From the NCBI GenBank assembly GCA_012976225.1, contig JAAVVG010000007.1, positions 248,001 to 312,000 on the forward strand: 64,000 bases of DNA. The letters run 5' to 3'. Source of the stretch: Golubevia sp. BC0850. Taxonomy: Eukaryota > Basidiomycota > Exobasidiomycetes > Golubeviales > Golubeviaceae. Positions 46,951 through 57,406 of the stretch are shown piece by piece; position 1 is the first letter of the stretch, and every line of letters begins with the position of its first letter. Under the pieces are notes generated by a model. The model saw nothing but the letters and a program-made list of their open reading frames with translations, was not told the origin of the DNA and made no database searches. A program made the translations under genes and the position numbers.

Positions 46951-47987
46951 TTATCTACTAGACTCTGTTCTAATCTTTGTACCCATCGTGGCAGGAGAAG
47001 CTAGATACGCGGAGAGAACAGAGAGAACATCGGATTGGCCTTCCAGATCTCTCTCTCTCGGAAGAACCTGATCAGAAGATCCTCTAGAAAGCGATCGTAG
47101 TTGAAGATCTTCGGCTAGAAGAGGTCGACAGAAAGCGGCTACTATGCCTAGTATCAGAACCACTCCGAAGAGAAAGCTCTGATGACGAATTGAAGAAAAG
47201 CAGAGGTGAGAATCAAAGAAACTTTGGGGAGCTTCCAGCTTCCAAGTCGGATAACTTACAACTTTTAGGACATGAATCGAAGCATCAGTCTCCTGACCGA
47301 AGCCGAATTCTAGAAAGTCGATTGGATCGGCTCCAACGAAGTCCGGAAGAGAACTTATATCGTTGACAACGAATCTAACCGTCAGACCAATACATCTTGC
47401 ATAGCTGAATCCGACTGGAATACCAGCTAAAAAGTAAACCAGGTAGATAAATGAGCAATAAATGTTGGTCCAAGAAAATCTATACCAGAGAAGTCGAAAA
47501 GTTCCTACGAAAGAAGAGTCCTCAATCCAAGCATCGAGCTGCGAGAAAGAAAGTGGTCTTTGAGGATCTTTATTTTCCTCAACCAGAGTGTTCCAAACTG
47601 CTATTCCAAAGTAAGGATGAGCTAAATGGTTTAGAGTGAAGCTGCAACCGAAACCAATGAGGGTAGAAAGTACTCCGACGATGGTTCGGCTGGTGGGAAG
47701 TGGAAGGTTTGGATCGAAGTTAGTCGGAGCCAGAAGCGTTGAGCATTGGAATCCGAAGAACAACCTACCTTCTGTATAGAGTTTGATCTTGAAGAGCGAA
47801 GAATGGAACGATTATGCCGATGGAAACAGAGAGGCCTGGATATTGAAAGGGGTTTAGTTCGAAGAAACGAGGGTTGATAAGGAAAGTTGCACCTTTGCTA
47901 CTCACTGTATACCACTAAGAATTCACAGAAGAGACGCCACTGAGCTTTCCTGATCTTCTCAGAGAGGTAGTGCAGGAAGTTGTGCAT
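46951..47987 (-). CDS. Unknown multi-pass membrane protein
   Basis: Model: complement(join(46951..47178, 47260..47689, 47769..47835, 47906..47987)), 268 aa; phases agree. It starts MHNFLHYLSEKIRKAQWRLF, then SLSVSIGIIVPFFALQDQ. Later hydrophobic segments are TIVGVLSTLIGFGCSFTLNH, WTNIYCSFIYLVYFLAGIPV and FLFGVVLILGIVAAFC. The end is Ser/Arg/Glu-rich. Four membrane helices are likely. No family is recognised. The last intron (81 nt) is a stop-free multiple of three, so an intron-retained form would stay in frame. The exon 2/3 junction gives YRS-RTIVGV. Confidence 0.55.
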
Positions 47988-48275
47988 TTGGGTGAAAGGA
48001 ATCGAGTTGAAGAAGCTTGAAACCTTGTCGCCTTGTTGAAGAGTTGAACGGAGATGATCAGACTATTGTTGGCACTCGAAGATCTTCTGAAACCTAAATT
48101 GCTTTTAAAGTTAGACTTTCAAGATAGAAAGGTCTTGGAATCAGATGAAACGAGAAGAGGGGGTTCGAATCTTTCTGCTTTCCTCTCTACTCAAGGAAAA
48201 CTAAAGGCTCGCATCCTCTTCTTCTTTCGAACCACCAACCCATCCTACGTCATCAAATCTTCGACAGTTCAAGTG

Positions 48276-50417
48276 ATGACTCGTAGAAGTAGAGGCAATA
48301 GAAGAGGTAGAGGTGGTGGAGGTGGCCAGGTACAGGTTAGTAGCACTCCATTAGCGAGAAGAGAGAGAGAGAGAGAGAGAGATTGAGGCAAGGGAGCGGG
48401 TGGAGCGGGTGGACAGAAGGGAGGAGGAAGCAGATTGGAAGAAAGAGGTATCCTTTCCATACCAAGGCAGTTAAAAGGATTGAGGTTAATTAGGAAACAC
48501 CAGATGGTAGTACTGTGTACTGTGTTCAGATCAGAGTGCCAGCTGCTTAAGGGACACCTTGCCAGGGTTAGGGAGCGCAGCAGCTTTCACCACCCGCTCC
48601 TCCCCGCTCTGAAGCTGCTCCTTTCCACCTGTTTTATAGTTAGCAAGAAGATTACATATTCTAACCATTTCGCACCCTTTCCTCCTATTTTCGTCTTGGA
48701 AATCGATAGATGCCCTCTCGTTCTACTACATCACAACCATCAATCTTCACTTCAGCTCTATTACAAGAAACCTCCAACACCTCTCTCTACTTCTCTGCAG
48801 TGACTGAGGCTCTGCTTCAGCAAGTGTCAGAAGAATAGGCCTTCGCTTCCAATGATGATTTAACAGAGCTGGAGTCTCAGCATTTCAATGCTTTATCAGA
48901 GATGAGGGATGATGATGCTCGAAGAACAGAAAAGAAACACTTTCAGTAACGAAGATAGAGAAATGTACCATAGAATCAAGGAACTAGAGATTGAAAGAAG
49001 AGATTTCAAAAGTGTTGAAGGAAGATTAAATGCAAGTAATCAGAAGCTCACGGACGAATTGAGAGACAAATCTAGAGAATTTGAAGAGATCAAAAAGAGT
49101 ATGAAGGAAATTGAAGGGAAATAAAAAAAAGTAATTGACGAGATGAAGAGAAAGATGAAGGCGATTGAACAGAAAGGGAAGGTAGAAATCGAGGAACTTG
49201 GAATCAAATTAAGGGAAAGTGAAGAGAAATTCACTGTAGTTGATGGTGTGGAAAAAAGACACGAGAAAGAGTCAGAAGCTCTGAGAAGCAGAGTCAATGA
49301 GTTAGAGAACGAAAGGATCAAATTCAAAAGAAGTGAAGGAGTTTTGATCTGGAGTAATATGAATGCTTCTTCCAAATTTGAAGAGAAAAAGAAGGAGTTA
49401 GAAGAAGTCAAGAAAGTTCTTAGAGAATCTGAATCTAAGAAAAATATTTGGGGAATGGAAAATACGGACCTTTTAAAGACTAAAGATCTGGTTAAGAGGA
49501 AGGAAGAAACCATCATTTTTCTTAGAAATCAACTTGATGAGAAGGCGACTTAAAATCATCTCCTTCGAAGTAGATTGAATGTTAAACAAAGAGAACGATC
49601 TGAGGTTAAAAATACTATTGAAGAGAAAGATAGAATCATTTTGAAACTTCAAGAAGAATTGGATGGTGGGAGAGAGACTTTATTGAATGGTCAACAGATT
49701 GTTGATTCTTCAAAGATCAGAATCCAAAATCTGGAGAACGAAAAAGCTGCTGCCGAGGTTTCGAAACGTAAACATGAGATGATGAATCAAGCCAGAGCTG
49801 TAGAAAGGATCCCTGGGAAATTCGCTCTAGTCAAGACTATCGAAGAAGCTCCAAATCAAGATTCAAAGGCCATGGTCTCTTCGACTTACTTCAAGAATTC
49901 TGTCGTTAAAGCTCATGACAAGGTTATCTCCAAGAAACAGGAAGAAGTCTCGTCCGGTGTTTATATGGAAATTTGTTGGCGTCCTTTCTGGTGAGTTGAA
50001 GAATCTCGCGAGGGAGAGAGGGAGGAGCTGAGGAGATGGGTCACGAAGTCGATGAGCGAATTTCGATTCTGATTTCCCTTCTTCCACCCCTCTACCATCT
50101 CGACCTACATTTCCCTTGAATACTTGATCTCCTTTCTTTGATATAGCATCACTCCTTGCGGTCGCCTCTTCTGCCTTCAATGCTTACTCTCCTACTTCAA
50201 GAAACCTCTCGAAACCGAGACTTTTCCTGGTGATTGGCTCTCAGCTGGAGCCACTGCTAGAAGAGAAGTTGCCATGACTCTCAAAAGACGCAAGAAATGT
50301 CCAACTTGCCGTATAGTCCTTCGTGTGCCTCCTACTGAAATCTGGTCCATCAAATATATCATCAATCATCTAAAGGCAGCTAGGGTCGATGGAATGGGAG
50401 GGGAGAGAGAGAATTGA
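48276..50417 (+). pseudogene. Coiled-coil/RING-finger-like protein gene, disabled
   Basis: An ATG at 48276 opens an Arg/Gly-rich start (MTRRSRGNRRGRGGGGGQ) that runs into a (GA)n repeat and loses frame. From 48909 to 49990 one frame encodes a heptad-like coiled coil (e.g. RIKELEIERRDFKSVEGRL, IEELGIKLRESEEKF, IRIQNLENEKAAAEVSKRK) interrupted by TAA stops at 49122-49124 and 49551-49553. After an intron (donor at 49991, acceptor ending 50146) the frame continues CITPCGRLFCLQCLLSYF and KKCPTCRIVLRVPPTEIWSI, a RING-like zinc finger, and stops at 50415. The finger is itself imperfect: the usual first CxxC reads MEIC, and Gly-His is Gly-Arg. I see a recently broken member of a RING/coiled-coil family. 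Nonsense suppression or missed introns are less likely. Confidence 0.6.
48360..48382. repeat. (GA)n microsatellite in the coding start of the RING/coiled-coil relic
   Basis: Pure GA repeat of about 23 bp following the codons for LARR. Downstream, Glu/Arg-rich coding-like sequence continues in another frame. Confidence 0.9.
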
Positions 50418-50460
50418 TTCTGGAGTCGGAGTCGAAGGGAAAGAAAGAAATGAAGAAGTT

Positions 50461-50482
50461 GAGAGAGAGAGAGAGAGAGAGA
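50461..50482. repeat. (GA)n microsatellite
   Basis: About 22 bp of GA repeat, shortly after the stop of the RING/coiled-coil relic. Confidence 0.9.
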
Positions 50483-51271
50483 GAAGGTGATTAGGGGGGA
50501 GAACTCGGAAAGTGCGAATGAATTGTGGAGAGGTGAGTGAGGATAGAATAAAGAATGGGATGGAACGCAGAGAACTCGTTCGCGGAGACTGAACTTCTGC
50601 TTCGAAGAGTGTCCAACCTGACTCCTTCCTGTTTTCTCTACAGATTATTTTGAGGCTAAAATGGCTTGGTATTGCTTTCCCACCTGGGTTGAGAGTAGAA
50701 GAAAAGAATGAAAGGTGGATCTGGTTGTTTGGGTTGGGAGATAGAATGAGAATCAAAAAGAAATACATTTGTACAAACATCAAGGTTGTATTTAAATGGG
50801 TTTAAATAATCATTGATTCTGCGTTCATCTTTCATTCTAGTTGGTTCTGCGAGTAGAGACTGGAACAAATCGGACCGTGCGCGGACGTCGAAGAGCTGGT
50901 ACTCGACGAAGAGCAACAGAAACTGCACTTACTTGAGCATCTTGTTCCCTCTTAGGACCTAAGAATGATCAGTTTGGGAACACAGGAGCTCAACCTGACC
51001 CACTCAATCGCTCTATGGCTCTCCTTTCTCAAACCTCATTGACCCCTCTTCAGCCTCTTGTTCTGATGTGACTCGTCAATCTTCTGGTACTACTCACTTT
51101 CTTGTAGATACTGTTGGTGTTCGTGTTGAGAACAATTTCAGATGATTCCACAATTCCGTTTTCTCCCGTGGACCATTGGCCCGAGCTCACTTTAGCCTCT
51201 TTTAAAAGAGGGACTTGCTGCAAAAAATTATTCCTCCTGTCCACCACTCACTTCGAAGGAGAGATCAAAGC
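50483..51271. other. Intergenic region with no supported gene
   Basis: About 790 bp. Open frames on both strands show no family pattern. Confidence 0.4.
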
Positions 51272-52682
51272 ATGGACGAATCAGGTAAAGATACTTTTCA
51301 GTCGACCATGGATCGATTCGCCTACTATCACCCGCTCTCCTCGTCGAGATTCTTTCTTACGTCGTAGCTCCAGCTCCAGAAAGAGAGACCGAAGGAGTTC
51401 CATTCATGAAGACATTGATGGAGTCAACCCGCGTCTCAAAGACATGGAACAAGGTAATTTTGGTTTGTCCAATGCTTTGGAGACATCTAGACGTTCACCT
51501 TCACGGACGTACCCCAGAGAAGAAACCTGAACATCTCAAACCTGTCTTTCTAAAGTTCCTGAGACTCTCTAGAAACAACATTGTTGGGTTCTACTTCAAG
51601 TGCAGAGATTTGGAGCCGACTCCTACAGCCCAGAGTTTTGTCGATAACTATCTTCAATTCATTAATAAGCAACTGAAAAAGGTGATCAAGTACCTAGAAA
51701 CTTATTCTCTGAACACTCTACGCTTTTTGGGCATATCAACTGGTCGTTTACCTTTCTTCCCTCTCTATTGGAACATCGCTCAAAAGATTTTTTCTCTTGA
51801 AACCTTCTCCTACGTTAAAAAATGTGCCTGGGAATCAATTAGCAATGTTCCGGAACTCGATGAAGAGGTTGAGGATCCTTTGGAGTTGACAAGCAAGCTC
51901 AAGAAAGTCGTCATTCAAGACAACAAGCTTTTGTTGACTCCATCCCTTTATTCAGCTTTGACCAAGGTCCTTTCAGAAGTTAGCATCTCCAAGTAAAAAA
52001 TCTCCAAGTAAGGGTGCCTACTACTACTCCAATAAGATCTGCATGGATTAGATTAATAATCATTCCACTCACTCCAACTTTAGAACGCCTAGTGCTAGAG
52101 CCTCTCGAACCTAGTTGGGCTGGAGATGAACTCTTCTTTCCAAAGGTGACTGCTCTTCGAATCTCAACTCTAGGTGGTGGAACCTCAATCTTAGTCTCTT
52201 CAATGTATACACCAAATCTGAGAGAACTTTCACTCAGAGGAGGTTTTGCTAGTAAAGTGGGGAAGTCAGGTGAATTTGTTGAGCATTACAATTGGGACCC
52301 AAGAAGTCCAAGAGCCAATCCTAACTCTATACTGCCACTTCCTAATCATCCAATGCCTCCTGTTGATTTGATGGACAAGTGGTTAAATCTAGGTAGTCTT
52401 TCCGTTCATTTCCAACAAGCAGACCCAGCAAAGCAGTTCCTTTTAAGTTTCGATTACCCAAACTTAACTGAATTTAGACTCGCTGTCCCCAAAATTTGAT
52501 CGGGAGATGAGCAAAATCTTAATAGCTCTATTCCACAGAAGAGCTGTCGGTGTTGATGAGCAGGGAGTCAAGAGAGCCAAAGATGTCACAAAGTTAGTCT
52601 TTAAGACTCGTCTTTCTATCCCACTGGAGTTCATGAGGTTCTATTTCAGTGAGAAAAAAAAGGTACTGTTGGAACATTGGTG
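51272..52682 (+). pseudogene. F-box/leucine-rich-repeat-like protein gene, probably damaged
   Basis: A frame beginning upstream of 51320 encodes an F-box: RLLSPALLVEILSYVVAPAP, then STRVSKTWNKVILVCPMLWR. A substrate-recognition region follows. An intron 51993..52051 (59 nt) joins VSISK to LIIIPLTPTLERLVLEPLEP in phase, so the TAA codons just there are intronic. Beyond it come LSLRGGF and WLNLGSLSVHFQQ repeats. Two problems remain: the ATG at 51272 is in a different frame from the F-box, the only linking splice pair being a 17-nt interval, and the frame ends at 52499 although FDREMSKILIALFHRRAVGV continues one base out of phase. I therefore score it as a degraded member of the fungal F-box family. 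A functional gene with another 5' exon and a truncated end is possible. Confidence 0.5.
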
Positions 52683-52899
52683 AAGAACAGGATTGGCTTT
52701 CAAGAGGTGGGATGCTAAAAATGTACTGCAGCTTGACACAGAAATAGCAAGTCGAGCCTTTGAAGTTTTTCTTTCGAGTGAGTTAAACATCAGGTGTAAG
52801 ATCCTTATTAGAATGAAACCCTGAAATACCTTTCTTGTTCACCCTCGCGATGGCTTTGAACGAGCAGGGATCAACTACAAAAAATTCGAGTACAGAAGC

Positions 52900-53665
52900 T
52901 CAAGTGCAACCAGGTTTTCCGATGCAGCTCCAAACTTTGTTCCCCTCCTCATCTCGAACTTTCTCACATTCAAGTTCATTGGCGGCAACTTCATAGACAA
53001 TTTGACCGTTTATGTCGATTGTGAGCTTCATAGTGGTTGAGAGATCGCGAGATGGACTGGGGCATAAAGAGATTTTCAGTTGTCGTCAAGTCACTCCCAG
53101 CTTCAAAGAGAAAGTCAAAATAGCCCTCTGATGGTCTTTGGAGACTTACAAATGGACGCTGTTGGTCCAGGTTCCATCCGCGGTGGTCCATTCCCAGCTG
53201 CTGTTGAAGCCTGCGTTTCTTGACAAAGCTTGGGAGTGACCTGCTTTCGGAAACTCGAATCAGTCAACTGTAGTCACTTAGGTTTGCAAATGTTTGAGCT
53301 TTGCTCAACACTTACCTCCAAGAGAAGTCGACTGGTTTCTCTCACCAATCCAATAATTCTCGCAAATGGCAGAAACGTTCTCGAGGGGAGGGAGATTTCC
53401 TGAGAGACTGGCCTGATTCGAACCGCGGGAGTTTTTCCCTGCATAGCGGAACTCCTCGGTATAGTTGGTAGTGATAGAAGTGATCTGAGAAGGGGGAAAA
53501 GAGAGAGAGAGAGATGAGAGTATCAGCGTCGTCAAGGTGTTGAGGCTGGTGAACACAAACATTTGGCAACTCCTCATTGTCGTTCAAGAGAATTCTAGGA
53601 CATTCCTTGGCTATAGCCATGATTGAAGCGGCCAACAGGATTAGCAGAACGTGGTGGAATGGCAT
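52900..53665 (-). CDS. Small secreted cysteine-containing protein
   Basis: Model: complement(join(52900..53056, 53150..53240, 53346..53484, 53561..53665)), 163 aa; phases agree. It opens with a signal peptide (MPFHHVLLILLAASIMAIA), after which the mature protein starts near KECPRILLNDNEELPN. The middle reads NYTEEFRYAGKNSRG, LSGNLPPLENVSAICENYW and SSWEWTTADGTWTNS. The C-terminus is KVWSCIGKPGCT. Four cysteines are left in the mature chain, so two disulfides are possible, and N-glycosylation sites (NYT, NSS) are present. No family is recognised; small secreted proteins of this kind in fungi are often effectors or cell-wall proteins, which is inference only. The first donor (AAT|GTTTGT) is the weakest splice call. 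The gene is head to head with the secreted GH47 enzyme. Confidence 0.6.
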
Positions 53666-54153
53666 TGTCAACGAAATTGAAGGAAAGGTTTGGGGAAAGG
53701 AGAACGAGATGCAAGATCAATTGTCTCCCTTTTAAAGCTCGATGCAGTTCTTTTGAAGCTAATTCGGTCCTGCTTCCGAAAAGGATTTGACAATTCAATC
53801 TTTCTGCGTTACCAATGACGATTGTTCCAGATGCCAACTGCCAGCTGCCAGCAGGAGCCAAGAACGTCTTGGGCGCGAACCAGGGATGTAACGTTGCCAC
53901 GAGCGGACAGATCTCGCACTAAAAGGAGTCTAGGAAGGGTCCACTCTCCCCGCTTCGAGATCGATCTGAATTTTAACTATCCCATTAAAGGAGGACTACC
54001 AGGTGCGAACCAAAACGACTCTTTCCTTCGTAGCTTCTTCTTCCCTCTTCTCTCTTCCCCTCCTACACTCTTCTCTCCCCCTCTCCACCATCACTATCTC
54101 TTCCCGTCTCTTTCACACTCTTTCTTTTTCGACACTCTTTAAATTTTTGGGCC
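53666..54153. promoter_or_regulatory. Shared upstream region of two secreted-protein genes
   Basis: 488 bp between the small secreted protein (-) and GH47 (+). A CT-rich tract (54030-54130) and a TTTAAA at 54138 precede the GH47 start. Confidence 0.45.
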
Positions 54154-56404
54154 ATGCTATCGGCCTCACTCACCGAGATCTTCACAGCTCTCGTAGCCAT
54201 TGCCTCTATCTCAATTCCAGTCCAAGGTCGCATTCAGTCTCCAAAAGCAACAGCTGATGAGTCCAGAGCTGATTCCATCAAAGCTGCCTATCTTGCCTCT
54301 TATCGCGAATACTTTCAGTATGGGTGTCATGGAGGTCAGTGCGCTGACGAGATTCAACCTCTCTCAGAGTCAAATACTTCACCCTTGGCAGACTGGGGAG
54401 CATCACTCGTGGATGCGCTCTCTACTTCGTATGTCATGGGCTTGAAAGACGAGTTCGAAGAGGGAATCAAGTTAGCCGAGAACATCAACTTTGAGCATAC
54501 TAGTTCATTTTCAGTCTGTGAGTATCCAGTCTCAGACGCAGAGTAGATGGAGAACGTGGTGTCTGACGCTCCCGTTTCCATCTCCTCATACCCAAATTGA
54601 CTATAACATCATTGCTTCGAACTTCTTCATTTCATTCTCTCCATTCCAGCTCTCTTCGAAACCAACATTCGCTTTTTGGGAGGTCTCCTTTCAGCTTATG
54701 AACTAGACGGAAAGAAGAATCAAAAACTGGTAGATCAAGCAAAGATCGTAGGAGACCATTTACTTCAAGGTTGGGTTGGAGACAACGACCTACCGTTCAA
54801 CACCTTGCTCAACTGGGATAATTTCGGTTCTCCCAACGTCTCCACTGGAGCCATCATCGCCGAAACTGGAAGTGAGTTCAACCTGAGCAAGCAAGAAATT
54901 CAATTTTCTCCTGTTGAAATTCTGATGGCCCCCTTTTCTCGATTTTCAACAGCCCTCGTCCTCGAATTCTACAAACTCTCAAAGTACACGGGCAACTCGA
55001 CTTACGCTGATCATGCCGATAGGTCTATGAAGGCTACTGCTAATGCGAAGGGACCGTTTCCAGGCTTGAAAGGTCAAGGACTCGAACCAATGACAAATGA
55101 ACCTACCGATGACTACGTTTCTTGGGGCGGAGGTTCAGATTCTTACTTCGAGGTGAGAGAGAAAAATCTCCAAGAGTCGACCTTTGATCTCGAAATAGCT
55201 GACCATCAATCTGATCCCTTCTTTCCATCCCCAGTACCTTCTAAAGTACGGAGTCATGCTCGGAACCACAAAGACCTGGATCCCACAATGGATCAGCGCC
55301 GTCGATTCAAGTATCGCAAACCTCATCACTACAGCCGATCAAACGGATAAGAACCTAACTTATCTAACTGACTTCAGTGCATCTAGAGGTGGGAACGTCA
55401 ATCGCTTCAGTCATCTTGGATGCTTCGTTGGAGCTAGTTGGATCCACGGAGGCAAAATCTTGAAGAATGATGAATATTTAGATTATGGTTTCAAGTTAAC
55501 TGAAAGCTGCATGAACACTTATAGCTCTTCCGTCACTGGATTAGGACCAGAAGTCTGGAACTTCATCGGAAACAAGGAAAACAAGACTTTGGGAGCTAGA
55601 ATCGATGACAAGCCTTTCTACAAGGAGCATGGCTTTAATTACGTGGTTACTACTTATGTCTTACGTCCTGAGGTTCTGGAATCAGTCTTCTATAGTTACA
55701 GAGTTACTGGAGATAAGCGTTATCAAGACTTTGCTTGGGCTGCTGTGAGTACGACGGGGAGAGTCGAGTCCTCTCCATGTCGACTTTTCAATCTGCTCAC
55801 CTCTTTTCATCTCCCGTCTCGTCACTCCTCTCATCTCTCTTCCCCTCCCTCATCTCTCTGGTCACAGTTCAAGAGCTTACTCAAATACTGCAAAGCCGAG
55901 CAAGGAGCCACCAATTCCTTCGTAGCAATTCCTTCGGTGAATGACACCAACACTGATCAATTCGACAACCAACAATCTTTCCTCTACGCAGAAACCTTCA
56001 AATATCTCTATCTAGTTTTCTCCGATCCTTCAGTCATCTCACTAGATGAATACGTTTTCAATACCGAAGCTCATCCCTTCGAGATCGAAAAACCAGGGGT
56101 TGACCTCTCTTCAGCTCAGGCTTCGAATAAGAAAGGTTCAACTAAACCCACTGCAGTTGCAACTCAAACCAATAAGAAAGTCGATTTACCATTCTTCTCA
56201 AACCTTCCTGGAGCTAATCAAGAGATTTCGGCTTCCAGAACTTTGGAGGGAATTTTGGGTGGAATTGGAAATGTGCTGGATGGAGTTGCTAATGTTTTGG
56301 ATAATCTTTTGAAAGCTAAAGGTCCAAAGGGTTCAAAGAGAGATGGAGATTTAGTTAGGAGACATAGAAATGGTGTTAAGAAGCGTAAATTTGTTGACTT
56401 CTGA
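54154..56404 (+). CDS. Secreted GH47 alpha-1,2-mannosidase
   Basis: Model: join(54154..54517, 54650..54871, 54953..55152, 55235..55744, 55868..56404), 610 aa; phases agree. Class I mannosidases remove alpha-1,2-linked mannose from N-glycans with inversion and need calcium. An N-terminal signal peptide (LVAIASISIPVQG) replaces the membrane anchor of ER/Golgi forms, so secretion or a vacuolar/Golgi luminal place is likely. Family motifs in order: ADEIQPLS, WGASLVDALSTSYVMGL, NIRFLGGLLSAYEL, DSYFEYLLKYG, HLGCFVGASW, LRPEVLESVFYSYRVTGD (catalytic acidic residues), QSFLYAETFKYLYLVF and FNTEAHP (the Thr that binds calcium). The first catalytic motif, usually YAFGHDEL-like, reads YGCHGGQCADEIQP, an extra loop with two cysteines. 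A 90-residue tail ends very basic (KKRKFVDF). Confidence 0.93.
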
Positions 56405-57406
56405 AGAATTCGCTCGTGAGGTTTCGTCTCCCCCTGTCTTCCTTTATCTATCTTATCCTTCCCTAAACTACCTGTCTATTTCCTTAATTACTTCCTTTTC
56501 ATATGTTGACTTAGTCCGACCTTCGTCTCTCCTTATCTCACTTCCTACTTTGACTACTTGACCTTCAATTCCTTCGCCTTTTTTGCTTGCCTCTCTTTGA
56601 TGGACAGCTCCCCGTCTTCTCGACTACAGACTGACTTGGTCGTTTTATCTGCTGCTAGAAATAGAAACTGGAAAGAAGAAGAGAAGATCATCGGAGAGGT
56701 CTCGCTAGCACTTTGGGTCAAAGCACGCTAGCGAATTGTTCTCCCTCACTTCAATGGATGGTGTTCTTCGTCTTTGATCCAAATCAACTTGAATCCTTCA
56801 TCCGTTCACATCTCTTTTACTTCAATTGGTCAAGCTGTTGAGCTATTTGGGTGAAAGTGATCAGCCAAAGAAAAACAAGGTGAGCTATCAGAGGGGAGTT
56901 AGAGCTGGGGAGAGATGAGAGCAAGAGATAGGAGAAGATACAGCAACGTCTCAAAAAGTAGAATCTTCTCAATTCTACCCTCTTCAAAGATTCAATCCAT
57001 CCTGAATCAAAGTTGGACAGTTTGAGGTTTTCAGGAGTGAATCCCCTTGATGCCCGCAGGTTGGCTTTTGAATCTCAGCCTGAATCTTACTCTGAGGTGT
57101 CAGTGTTAGTAGATTCAAGTTGATTGACTTCTTCATCTCTTTCTTTCTTTCTTTCTCTCCTCTCTCTTCTACTTTACTCATTGAATACCAATTCAGTCAT
57201 TTACACGACTTCTTCAAGTCCCTGCAACGACCCCATCCTTGACGATCAACTCCCACGCCTCACTCTGCTCCTCCTACTCCTACTCATCCTCAATCCTCAA
57301 TCCATCCATCCAATTTCTACTTCTTCAACTTCCATCATCTCAATCTTATAAGATCTAATCAAAATCGACTAAACATCTCTTCCAATCTCAAAGTCACAAG
57401 CTCGGG
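56405..57406. other. Intergenic region upstream of the kelch gene
   Basis: About 1 kb. The last 200 bp are strongly CT-rich, consistent with a promoter and 5' leader. No gene was seen. Confidence 0.5.

Noticed and set aside
51990-52020. TAA stops in the F-box frame as gene-breaking changes
   Set aside because: They are removed by a plausible 59-nt intron (51993-52051) that keeps the frame, so they were not counted as damage.
53395-53425. TTCGAA-type string resembling a tRNA T-loop
   Set aside because: It lies within a coding exon of the secreted protein, and no cloverleaf arms pair around it. A similar string at about 48168 also lacks pairing arms.
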